From positions 1 through 64,000 of the forward strand of contig NZ_JADCKL010000010.1 in assembly GCF_014982975.1 (NCBI RefSeq): a DNA stretch of 64,000 nucleotides, read 5' to 3'. This document shows positions 55,302 through 64,000 of the stretch, one piece after another. This DNA comes from Claveliimonas monacensis. GTDB lineage: Bacteria > Bacillota > Clostridia > Lachnospirales > Lachnospiraceae. The notes under the pieces were generated by a model. It was not told where the DNA came from. It saw nothing but the letters and a program-made list of their open reading frames with translations, and made no database searches. Every line of letters begins with the position of its first letter. Position 1 is the first letter of the stretch. A program made the translations under genes and the position numbers.

Positions 55302-56624
55302 TTACTCCCTTGTATAACGTTCCAGTTTCTGATCGATCCGTTCCACCTGCTTATCCAGCTCGGTCCGGGCGTCCTTGCCTCCCAGGGCCACGCTCTCCAG
55401 TACCTCCTGGAAGGAAGTGCTCACCTGGGGGTAGACCGGGGTCTTCGGCCTCGGGTGCCCGTAGTTGGTGAGCTGCTGGTACAGGGCGCTGTAATTTTCA
55501 TCTGTCTGGAACACGTCGATGTTTTCAAATGCCTCGTAGGTGGACGGGAAGTTCTTCGTCATATCCCAGATGCGGATCCCGCTGTCCACGCCGCTCATCC
55601 ACTTCACCAGCTCTGTGGCCGCGTCGATGTCCGTCGCCTCGGAGGAGGCAGCGAAGGCCCAGGAGCCCGTGGGCGTGTAGGTCCCGCCGTCCCAGTCGTC
55701 GCTGACCACATAGGGCGCCACCCCCAGGTTGAGATCCGGGTAGCTGGTGTACACGGTGTTGACCTCCCAGGCCCCGTCGAACTTGAAGGCCGCCCGCCCG
55801 CTCTCAAAGAGGTGGTCGATGGGGGCCTCGGACATGTAGCCATTTTCTACGACAGTCCGGAAGAACTCCATGGCCTCCTTAGTCTGGTCTGAGTTGAAAT
55901 ATCCGTCCACTGTCAGCCCGTCGTCGCTGACAAGCTCACCGCCGCCGGACCACACGAAGGGCGCGTAGTAGTAGATGCTCGTCTCGCCCACCGGGAAGGT
56001 CATATCCAGGCAGTACCCGTCCTTCTCCTCCATGAGGGGCTTCAACTCCTCCAGGATCTCGAGGAACTGGGACCAGGTCCAGGGATGGTCCGCATCCGGT
56101 ATCTCGATGCCCGCCTCCTCGATGATGTCCTTGTTATAGTAGAAGCCCACGCTGGACTCCATGACTCCCAGGGCGTACAGCTCATCGTTTACTGTCCCCT
56201 GCTCGATGATGGAGGGCAGATACTCGCTCTCCTCCTCCTCGGTCAGGTCCGCCAGGGGCTGGATGATCCCGTTGGCCGCGTAGGCCGAGATATTGGGCCC
56301 GTCCACAGTGAGCACGTCCGGCAGTCCCCCCGACATGACGGAGGCGTTGACTTTGTCCGAGTAGCCTCCCCCGCTGTCGTTCCTGGGCACGAACTCGATA
56401 TCCGCGAAATACTGCCCGTCGTAGGCCTCGTTGAAGGTGTCCACAGACTCCTTGTAGGCCTGTCCTTCCTCTGTGTCCTCGATGGAGTGGACCCATATGG
56501 AGAGGTATTCCTCCCCCTCATCGTAGCCTGCCACCTCCCCCGGCTGCGGGTCTTTCTGCTGACAGCCGGTGAGGCAGGCCGCCGCCAGGACCGCTCCGGT
56601 CAGGCACAGCCTCCATTTCTTCAT
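55302..56624 (-). CDS. Sugar ABC substrate-binding lipoprotein
   Basis: 440 aa. Lipobox LTGC with Cys21 after a basic and hydrophobic leader, then a type 1 solute-binding fold with the usual carbohydrate-binding tail. Start at 56624 has GGAGG seven bases upstream; a GTG one codon earlier is less likely. Linked GH32 and fructokinase point to sucrose or fructo-oligosaccharides. Confidence 0.92.
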   Translation of the reverse strand: MKKWRLCLTGAVLAAACLTGCQQKDPQPGEVAGYDEGEEYLSIWVHSIEDTEEGQAYKESVDTFNEAYDGQYFADIEFVPRNDSGGGYSDKVNASVMSGGLPDVLTVDGPNISAYAANGIIQPLADLTEEEESEYLPSIIEQGTVNDELYALGVMESSVGFYYNKDIIEEAGIEIPDADHPWTWSQFLEILEELKPLMEEKDGYCLDMTFPVGETSIYYYAPFVWSGGGELVSDDGLTVDGYFNSDQTKEAMEFFRTVVENGYMSEAPIDHLFESGRAAFKFDGAWEVNTVYTSYPDLNLGVAPYVVSDDWDGGTYTPTGSWAFAASSEATDIDAATELVKWMSGVDSGIRIWDMTKNFPSTYEAFENIDVFQTDENYSALYQQLTNYGHPRPKTPVYPQVSTSFQEVLESVALGGKDARTELDKQVERIDQKLERYTRE

Positions 56625-56656
56625 CACATCTCCTCCTTTATAAAACTCTTTTTGCG

Positions 56657-56693
56657 TGTAACCGTTTTAGTTACCGGTTAAGTAACCGGTTCC
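56657..56693 (-). promoter_or_regulatory. Three CCGG-centred operators, 12 bp apart
   Basis: Centres at 56663/64 (GTAACCGTTTTA, degenerate), 56675/76 (TTACCGGTTAA) and 56687/88 (GTAACCGGTTCC), each exactly 12 bp apart and downstream of the promoter, which suits LacI roadblock repression. Confidence 0.7.
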
Positions 56694-56702
56694 TTTAATA
56701 AA

Positions 56703-56731
56703 ATCATATCCCTCTGAAAGCCGGATGTCAA
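56703..56731 (-). promoter_or_regulatory. Promoter of the sugar operon
   Basis: TTGACA (56726-56731), 17-bp spacer, TATGAT (56703-56708), about 80 bp before the binding-protein gene. Confidence 0.85.
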
Positions 56732-56791
56732 CAGAAAAATGGGGTTTCGTCGCTTCTGCCATTTTTTATCCCTCCAATTTGTGCACCTTTC

Positions 56792-56851
56792 ACAAAACCG
56801 GTTTTGTTACCGGTTACTTTATTGATTATACGGTCTTTTTTCTGTTATACT
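56792..56851 (+). promoter_or_regulatory. lacI-family gene promoter with two operators
   Basis: TTGATT (56822-56827), 18-bp spacer, TATACT (56846-56851). Operators upstream: the perfect palindrome ACAAAACCGGTTTTGT (56792-56807, centre 56799/800) and GTTACCGGTTAC (centre 56811/12), again 12 bp apart. Fits autoregulation. Confidence 0.7.
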
Positions 56852-56911
56852 ACAAGCAGTATTTAAACCTGCTTCCTCCGGGGAGCCAAAGAAAAGGGGA
56901 TCGGAAATCAT

Positions 56912-57937
56912 ATGAAAGCGAAAAAAGTGACATTTGCAGACATAGCGGCCTACACCGGCTTTTCCAAGACGACCATCTCCCGCTACTTCAACAACCCGGA
57001 CTCCCTCACCCTGGAGAACCAGCAGAAGATCGCGGACGCCCTGGTGGCTCTTGACTACAAGGAGAACAAGGTGGGCAGGATCCTGGCCAGCGGCCAGACG
57101 GAGTTCGTTGGGGTCATCATCCCCAACCTGTACATGCACTACTACTCGGAGATGCTCAGCCAGATCCTCTCCACCTACGAGACATACGGCTACAAGTTCC
57201 TCGTCTTCTCGGGAAATGCCAAAGCTGATGTGGAGCGCAGATACATCGAGGAGCTGCTGGCCTACAATATAGAGGGCATGATCATCCTAAGCCCCACTAT
57301 CTCCTCCCGGGAGCTGGCCTCCTACCACGTCCCAGTGGTGGGTATCGAGCGGGAGGACGAGTTCATATCCAGCGTCAACACGGACAACTACATGGGCGGC
57401 GTCCAGGCTGCCGGGCTCCTGCGAAAAAGCGGCTGCGACATCCTGATCCACGTAAATGCCAAAATGCCCGACTCCGTCCCCGCCTCCGGCCGTGTCCATG
57501 GCTTTGAGGACACCTGCCGGGATTATCACGTCCCCTACGAGCTCATCCTGACTCACATGGGAAATACGTTCGATGAAAACAAGGCAAAGGTGCTGGAGCT
57601 GATAGACTATATGGAGGAGAAATATCCCGCCCAGAAAAAAGGTGTCTTCATGCCCAACGACACTCATGCAAACGTGCTCCTCAACGCCCTCATGCAAAAA
57701 TACGGAAAACTGCCGGACACCTACCAAATCATCGGCTTTGACAACTCTCCTATCTCGCGGGAGGCAGTCATCCCCATCAGCACAGTGGGACAGCAGATCT
57801 CCGTCATTGCAGACCAGGCCATGGAGCTCCTGTCTGAGCAGATGGCAGAGCGGAAAAAGAGAAGACCGGCGCCCCAGAGGGAACCGGTCCACAGGGTCAT
57901 CCCGCCGGTGCTGATCCGCAGGGACACGACCATATAG
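56912..57937 (+). CDS. LacI-family regulator of the sugar operon
   Basis: 341 aa. HTH at residues 6-25 (TFADIAAYTGFSKTTISRY) and hinge, then a periplasmic-binding-like effector domain. ScrR/MsmR-like role is inferred from the divergent GH32 and ABC genes. No damage seen. Confidence 0.93.
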   Translation: MKAKKVTFADIAAYTGFSKTTISRYFNNPDSLTLENQQKIADALVALDYKENKVGRILASGQTEFVGVIIPNLYMHYYSEMLSQILSTYETYGYKFLVFSGNAKADVERRYIEELLAYNIEGMIILSPTISSRELASYHVPVVGIEREDEFISSVNTDNYMGGVQAAGLLRKSGCDILIHVNAKMPDSVPASGRVHGFEDTCRDYHVPYELILTHMGNTFDENKAKVLELIDYMEEKYPAQKKGVFMPNDTHANVLLNALMQKYGKLPDTYQIIGFDNSPISREAVIPISTVGQQISVIADQAMELLSEQMAERKKRRPAPQREPVHRVIPPVLIRRDTTI

Positions 57938-57978
57938 AGCTGCCGTATAAGACGACTGCACAAAACGACTGTATAAAA

Positions 57979-58013
57979 GGGAGGCCCTGATGACTAATCA
58001 TCAAAGGCCTCCT
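57979..58013 (-). terminator. dnaJ terminator
   Basis: Stem GGAGGCC/GGCCTCC with inner TGATGA/TCATCA, ending in CTTTTAT on the minus strand; it spans the dnaJ stop codon and ends the heat-shock operon. Confidence 0.8.
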
Positions 58014-59178
58014 TCACTTTATCCATAAATCCCTTTTTCTTTTTCTTGTGGTTTTCCAGCTCCTCCGGTGTCTGGTTCAGCGTGTTGCCGGAGAGGGCAT
58101 CAAACTGGCGCAGGGCTTCTTTGGCTTCCGCGCTCAGGTGCTCCGGTGTCTGGATGACCAGCGTCACATAGTGGTCGCCTCTCACCTGGGAATTGCGCAC
58201 AGAGGGCACGCCCTTTCCGCGCAGGCGGACTTTTGTGTCTGTCTTTGTGCCTGCCTTTACGTTGTACACAACATCTCCATCCACTGTCTTTATTCGGATA
58301 TCACCGCCCAGTGCCGCCTGTGCAAAGGAGATAGGCACGGTAGAAAAGATGTTCATATCCTGTCGCATAAAAATAGGATGACGGGACACCGCAACCTCCA
58401 CGAGCAGATCGCCTCTGGGGCCTCCATTTACGCCGGGCTCGCCCTTCTCCCGGATGCGGACACTCTGGCCGTTGTCTATACCGGCCGGGATAGTCACAGC
58501 AATCTTCTTTTTGCTGGAAATATAGCCCGTGCCGCCGCAGTCCGGACACTTGTCCTTGATGATCTGGCCGCTTCCATGACAGTCCGGACAGGTCTGTACA
58601 TTCTGCACTGTGCCGAAGAAAGACTGCTGGGTATAGACAACCTGACCCTTCCCGCCGCACTTGGGACATGTCTGGGGTGATGTCCCCGGTTTCGCCCCTG
58701 TGCCGCTGCACTTGGGACAGGGATCCTTCAGAACAACATCAATCTCTTTCTCACAGCCAAATACCGCCTCCTCAAATGTAATGCGGACGCTCTTGCGGAT
58801 ATTCATTCCTTTCATTGGCCCCTGGTTTGCCCTGCCGGACCGGCGGCCCCCGCCAAACAGATCTCCGAAAATATCTCCGAAGATATCACTGAAATCAGCA
58901 CCGCTGAAATCAAATCCCCCGAAACCTCCGGCTCCGCCGGCGCCGCCCTCAAATGCAGCATGGCCAAACTGGTCATACTGACGGCGTTTTTCCGGGTCAC
59001 TTAAGATTGCATAGGCTTCTGAGGCTTCTTTGAATTTCTGCTCCGCCTCTTTGTCTCCGGGGTTCATATCAGGATGATATTTTTTAGCTACCTTCCTATA
59101 TGCTTTTTTCAGAGTTGCCTCGTCCGCATCCTTGCTGACGCCCAGCACCTCATAGTAATCTCTCTTTGACTCTGCCAT
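57994..59178 (-). CDS. dnaJ: Chaperone DnaJ
   Basis: 394 aa. J domain with HPD near residue 35, Gly/Phe-rich linker (about 75-115), four CxxCxGxG zinc motifs ([32 protein letters not shown]) and a C-terminal substrate domain. Stimulates DnaK. Confidence 0.97.
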   Translation of the reverse strand: MAESKRDYYEVLGVSKDADEATLKKAYRKVAKKYHPDMNPGDKEAEQKFKEASEAYAILSDPEKRRQYDQFGHAAFEGGAGGAGGFGGFDFSGADFSDIFGDIFGDLFGGGRRSGRANQGPMKGMNIRKSVRITFEEAVFGCEKEIDVVLKDPCPKCSGTGAKPGTSPQTCPKCGGKGQVVYTQQSFFGTVQNVQTCPDCHGSGQIIKDKCPDCGGTGYISSKKKIAVTIPAGIDNGQSVRIREKGEPGVNGGPRGDLLVEVAVSRHPIFMRQDMNIFSTVPISFAQAALGGDIRIKTVDGDVVYNVKAGTKTDTKVRLRGKGVPSVRNSQVRGDHYVTLVIQTPEHLSAEAKEALRQFDALSGNTLNQTPEELENHKKKKKGFMDKVKEAFDD

Positions 59179-59255
59179 TCTCTATCAACCTTTCGTTTTA
59201 TTCAGGAACATGCTGCCCACAAGGCCTCAGTCCGAAGCCTGTGTTTGCAGACAAA

Positions 59256-59309
59256 GTTCTGCGGGATCCGCAGGAAGTGGATTTCTTCCCCTTTCGGATT
59301 CCGCAGAAC
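59256..59309 (-). promoter_or_regulatory. Long hairpin between dnaK and dnaJ
   Basis: GTTCTGCGGGATCCG and its near-perfect complement (59256-59270 with 59295-59309), with an inner GGAAG/CTTCC arm and only three T after it. More like an attenuating or processing stem than a full terminator. Confidence 0.6.
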
Positions 59310-59339
59310 ATGTTTCCTTTGAGATCTTATCTCTTAGTC

Positions 59340-61244
<1,905 letters not shown>

Positions 61245-61272
61245 TTATATTTTAAATTTCGTTGTTTGCTTT

Positions 61273-61974
61273 TTAGTTGGCCACCTTCACCATGCTGTGT
61301 CTCACAACACTGTCACGGTACATGTAACCTTTCTGGAATTCTTCAGCCACAATGTTCTCACCAAAGCTGTCATCCTCCACATGCATCACTGCATTGTGGA
61401 AATCCGGGTTGAATTCCTGTCCCACTGCCTCGATCGGCTTGACACCAATCTCTGCCAGTGTGGTCATCATCTGTTTGTACACCTTATCCATGCCCTGCAT
61501 GAAGGGGTGGTCCTTCTCCTCCTCTTTCACTGCATCCAGCCCTCTCTCGAAGCTGTCCACAACGGGGAGGATCTTCTCTATGATATCTTTCGCTCCAACT
61601 TCATACATCTGGGATTTCTCCCTCTCTGTACGCTTGCGGAAGTTATCAAACTCAGCCATCTGTCTTGTGAGCTTATCTGTCAGCTCCTCGATCTTCTCAT
61701 CTTTTTTATCTTTCTTCTTTCTGCCAAAAAATTTCTTTCCCTCGGTCTTTTCCTCCTCGGAGGAAACTTCCTCGTCATCCTCTTTCGGGCTCTCTGTGCT
61801 GTCTTTCTCAGCTTTCTCCGCGTCTTCTGCGGAGGATTCGCCGCCTTCGCCCTGATCTTCCTGCTGGGCAGCGGTCTTCTTGGCCTCTTCCACAGCCTCT
61901 TTTACCATATCTTCCTGGCTTTTTTCCTGATTTACTTCTTTGCTGTTTTTATTTTCTTCCAAGGGTCCATCCAC
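61273..61974 (-). CDS. grpE: Nucleotide exchange factor GrpE
   Basis: 233 aa. A long acidic, low-complexity N-terminal 90 residues precedes the usual coiled coil and the GrpE beta domain (GVKPIEAVGQEFNPDFHNAV). Follows hrcA by 5 bp. Confidence 0.96.
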   Translation of the reverse strand: MDGPLEENKNSKEVNQEKSQEDMVKEAVEEAKKTAAQQEDQGEGGESSAEDAEKAEKDSTESPKEDDEEVSSEEEKTEGKKFFGRKKKDKKDEKIEELTDKLTRQMAEFDNFRKRTEREKSQMYEVGAKDIIEKILPVVDSFERGLDAVKEEEKDHPFMQGMDKVYKQMMTTLAEIGVKPIEAVGQEFNPDFHNAVMHVEDDSFGENIVAEEFQKGYMYRDSVVRHSMVKVAN

Positions 61975-61979
61975 CTTTC

Positions 61980-63023
61980 TTATTCTTTATTATGGAAAAT
62001 CGCATCCAACTCACCCTGCAGGTGTTTCAGCGATTTTAACACATGTTCGTAATCCATACGCTTCGGGCCAATGATACCTATCGTTCCCTTCATGCCGTCC
62101 CCCAATTCATACGTAGCTGTGACGACACTGCAGTCTTTCATGGTCTGCACCGGTGTCTCGTCTCCGATATACACCTGGATGCCTGTGTTGTCTTCCTGGG
62201 AAAGAGTCTGGGTAACCAGCTCTGTGAGCTGCTGCTTTTCCTCAAAGGCACTGATGATCTCCTGTGCGCTCTTCTTGTCGCTGAGCTCCGGATATTTGAA
62301 AATATTCGTGGCCCCGCTGGTGTAGATCTGCATATCTTCATCTAACTGGATGGCATCTGCCACCGCATCGAGCACATCGCTGATCACCGCGCTGTGGATG
62401 CCTGCCTGTTCCTTCAGCCTTGCTATCAGTCCCAGGTTGATCTCCTCAATGGACATACCGTTCAGTGTGGTATTGAGCAGCATGTTCAGCTTCAGAAGAT
62501 TTTCATTGCCAAGCGGCTCATCTACATTGATGATCTTGTTCTTGATAACATTTCCTCCAAGCACGATCACCGCAATGATCTGCTCATCGTCCACCTGGGA
62601 GAGCTGAATGAATTTCAGCTTATTGGCGCTGTTCATGGGAGTGGAAACCATGGTCGCATAGTTGGTGTTCGCCGCCAGAACTCTTGCGGCCTGCTTCAGG
62701 AGCTGATCCATCTTGTCTGCTTTATCCAGCATCTGCTCCTGCATCTCATTAAGCTCCTGTTCCTTCTCCTCCATCAGCATATCCACATATAGGCGGTATC
62801 CCTTGTCAGAAGGGATCCTTCCCGCTGATGTATGGGGCTGCAGGATATATCCCAGCTCTTCCAGATCCGCCATCTCATTTCGGATCGTCGCAGAGCTCAA
62901 ATTCAGGTCCGTGTACTTGGAAATGGTCCTGGAACCTACCGGCTCCCCTGTCTCCAGGTAGTTCTGGATGATCGCATGAAGGATTTTCAGTTTTCTCTCA
63001 CCCAGTCCGTCTCTGACCTGCAT
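61980..63023 (-). CDS. hrcA: Heat-shock repressor HrcA
   Basis: 347 aa. N-terminal winged HTH (LSSATIRNEMADLEELGY) and an IrrE-like dimer domain follow. It binds CIRCE to repress class I heat-shock genes. The start at 63023 has AAAGGAGG eight bases away; a start at 63056 would fall inside CIRCE and is rejected. Confidence 0.96.
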   Translation of the reverse strand: MQVRDGLGERKLKILHAIIQNYLETGEPVGSRTISKYTDLNLSSATIRNEMADLEELGYILQPHTSAGRIPSDKGYRLYVDMLMEEKEQELNEMQEQMLDKADKMDQLLKQAARVLAANTNYATMVSTPMNSANKLKFIQLSQVDDEQIIAVIVLGGNVIKNKIINVDEPLGNENLLKLNMLLNTTLNGMSIEEINLGLIARLKEQAGIHSAVISDVLDAVADAIQLDEDMQIYTSGATNIFKYPELSDKKSAQEIISAFEEKQQLTELVTQTLSQEDNTGIQVYIGDETPVQTMKDCSVVTATYELGDGMKGTIGIIGPKRMDYEHVLKSLKHLQGELDAIFHNKE

Positions 63024-63045
63024 CCTGGCTGCCTCCTTTTTATTG

Positions 63046-63072
63046 TTAGCACTCATTTAGTACGAGTGCTAA
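63046..63072. promoter_or_regulatory. CIRCE operator
   Basis: Perfect TTAGCACTC-N9-GAGTGCTAA, the HrcA binding site, downstream of the hrcA promoter. Confidence 0.98.
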
Positions 63073-63086
63073 TCTCTACGGTTACT

Positions 63087-63115
63087 AATGTATCACTCTG
63101 GTTTTTGTTTGTCAA
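63087..63115 (-). promoter_or_regulatory. Heat-shock operon promoter
   Basis: TTGACA (63110-63115), 17-bp spacer, TACATT (63087-63092), 14 bp upstream of CIRCE; a sigma-A-type promoter. Confidence 0.85.
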
Positions 63116-63175
63116 CAGGATTTATAAATTTTTTACACTTTACGTGAAATTTATGAAAATTCTTATTTTATATGC

Positions 63176-63209
63176 TATACTCTAGTTCTGACCTGGCCCA
63201 TGCGGCCAG
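63176..63209 (+). promoter_or_regulatory. Extended -10 and leader hairpin of the rlu gene
   Basis: TGCTATACT (hexamer 63176-63181) without a clear -35, then a small CTGGCC/GGCCAG hairpin (63193-63209) ahead of the ribosome site. Confidence 0.5.
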
Positions 63210-63234
63210 ATTCTGCCTGAAAGGAAGGACAAAA

Positions 63235-64000
63235 ATGGACAGAACCATAGACTATATAATAGGAAAAGAAGAAGACGGCCTACGGGTGGAACAGGTTCTC
63301 AGGCGAAAAGGCTACTCCCGCCAGAATCTCTCTGTCATAAAAAGGATGCCCCAGAGCATCCTTGTAAACGGTGTACATGCTTATATGCGCGGACAGGTAC
63401 AGACAGGAGACGCCCTGAGAGTCCAGATCCACGAGACCGGAGTCTCCGGGAAAATACCGCCCATACATCTGCCCCTGGATATCGTATATGAAGATGAAGA
63501 TATCATCGTCATCAACAAGGCGGCAGGCATGCCCATACACCCCTCCATGAACAACTACACCAATTCCATGGCAAACGCCCTTGCCTGGTACTACAAAGAG
63601 CAGGGCAAACCCTTCATCTTCCGCTGCTCCAACCGGCTGGACCGGGATACCTCCGGCCTGACTGTGGTGGCAAAGCACCTGGTCAGCGCCGGCATTCTCT
63701 CCACCATGACAGCAGAAAAGATCCTGGAGCGGGAGTATCTGGCCATTGTATCCGGACACGTATCTCCCTCCGCCGGCACCATCTGTGCCCCTTTAGCCCG
63801 CAAGGGCACCTCCATCATCGAGCGGATAGTGGATTTTGAAAAGGGGGAGGAGGCGGTCACTCACTATGAGACGCTGGGGCACTACGGCCCCCACAGCCTT
63901 GTAAAACTGAAGCTGGAAACCGGCCGCACCCACCAGATCCGGGTCCACATGCAGTATCTGGGCTATCCTCTCATCGGAGACTACCTCTACAATCCGGATA
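63235..64000 (+). CDS. RluA-family pseudouridine synthase, cut by window edge
   Basis: At least 255 aa, open to the end of the window. An S4-like N-terminal region (about residues 18-60) is followed by the RluA catalytic motif NRLDRDTSGL near 131-140 and GRTHQIRVHMQYLGYPLIGD at about 233-252. Makes pseudouridine in rRNA or tRNA. Start has AAAGGAAGG. Confidence 0.94.
   Translation, partial: MDRTIDYIIGKEEDGLRVEQVLRRKGYSRQNLSVIKRMPQSILVNGVHAYMRGQVQTGDALRVQIHETGVSGKIPPIHLPLDIVYEDEDIIVINKAAGMPIHPSMNNYTNSMANALAWYYKEQGKPFIFRCSNRLDRDTSGLTVVAKHLVSAGILSTMTAEKILEREYLAIVSGHVSPSAGTICAPLARKGTSIIERIVDFEKGEEAVTHYETLGHYGPHSLVKLKLETGRTHQIRVHMQYLGYPLIGDYLYNPD

Noticed and set aside
63024-63056. N-terminal extension of HrcA to 63056
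   Set aside because: The start codon would lie inside CIRCE; the 63023 start has a strong ribosome site.

Overview
The window looks like a chromosomal segment from a Gram-positive, low-to-mid GC Firmicute of the Lachnospiraceae type (Clostridium cluster XIVa). The evidence is a HrcA/CIRCE-controlled hrcA-grpE-dnaK-dnaJ operon, a cysteine T-box leading a cysE-cysS-mrnC-rlmB-sigH cluster, single-chain PurL, an NADP-type GdhA, a Firmicute-type SOS box, a DUF1540 protein, the TIGR03915/TIGR03916 pair, and strong AGGAGG ribosome sites. Species cannot be fixed from the sequence alone. I see no CRISPR array, prophage, integrase or intact insertion sequence. Most of the window is housekeeping and metabolism, read mainly on the minus strand.

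Layout. 0-7.5 kb: a CobD/HisC-like aminotransferase facing an AI-2E permease-metA pair; a DUF1540 Cys-rich protein; a SEC-C/YdcF/aldo-keto reductase/thioesterase operon; small membrane and charged proteins. 7.5-17.5 kb: Na+/solute symporter, purA, cardiolipin synthase, a MocR regulator, glnS, and a cell-wall-repeat polysaccharide deacetylase. 17.5-26.3 kb: tRNA-Ala and tRNA-Thr, a CNNM/CorC transporter, then (reading right to left) the T-box cysE-cysS-mrnC-rlmB-sigH operon, a GNAT protein, ispF, and tRNA-Met and tRNA-Val. 26.4-34.3 kb: a sugar O-acetyltransferase, gdhA with an apparent attenuator, purL, a DUF1461 membrane protein and a LysR regulator.

34.3-40 kb is the most unusual part. A nuclease-helicase fusion (RecB/Cas4-like domain plus Fe-S XPD/DinG helicase) appears to be transcribed as a leaderless mRNA from a promoter set in a degenerate REP-like palindrome. 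Next to it is a two-gene DNA repair/modification pair (radical SAM TIGR03916 plus DUF4130 TIGR03915) whose consensus promoter carries one perfect and one near-perfect LexA box. A near-perfect second copy of the palindrome lies about 2.4 kb away. Together they suggest an SOS-linked DNA-processing locus with traces of mobile sequence.

40-50 kb: Mrp, RidA, ornithine cyclodeaminase-like and iron alcohol dehydrogenase genes; an ABC-2 exporter operon divergent from a histidine kinase/response regulator pair; and a glycogen debranching enzyme. 50-58 kb: a sucrose/fructo-oligosaccharide locus (ABC importer with its own ATPase, GH32, fructokinase) divergent from its LacI regulator, with CCGG-centred operators spaced exactly 12 bp apart. 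58-63 kb: the class I heat-shock operon. The window ends inside an RluA-type pseudouridine synthase.
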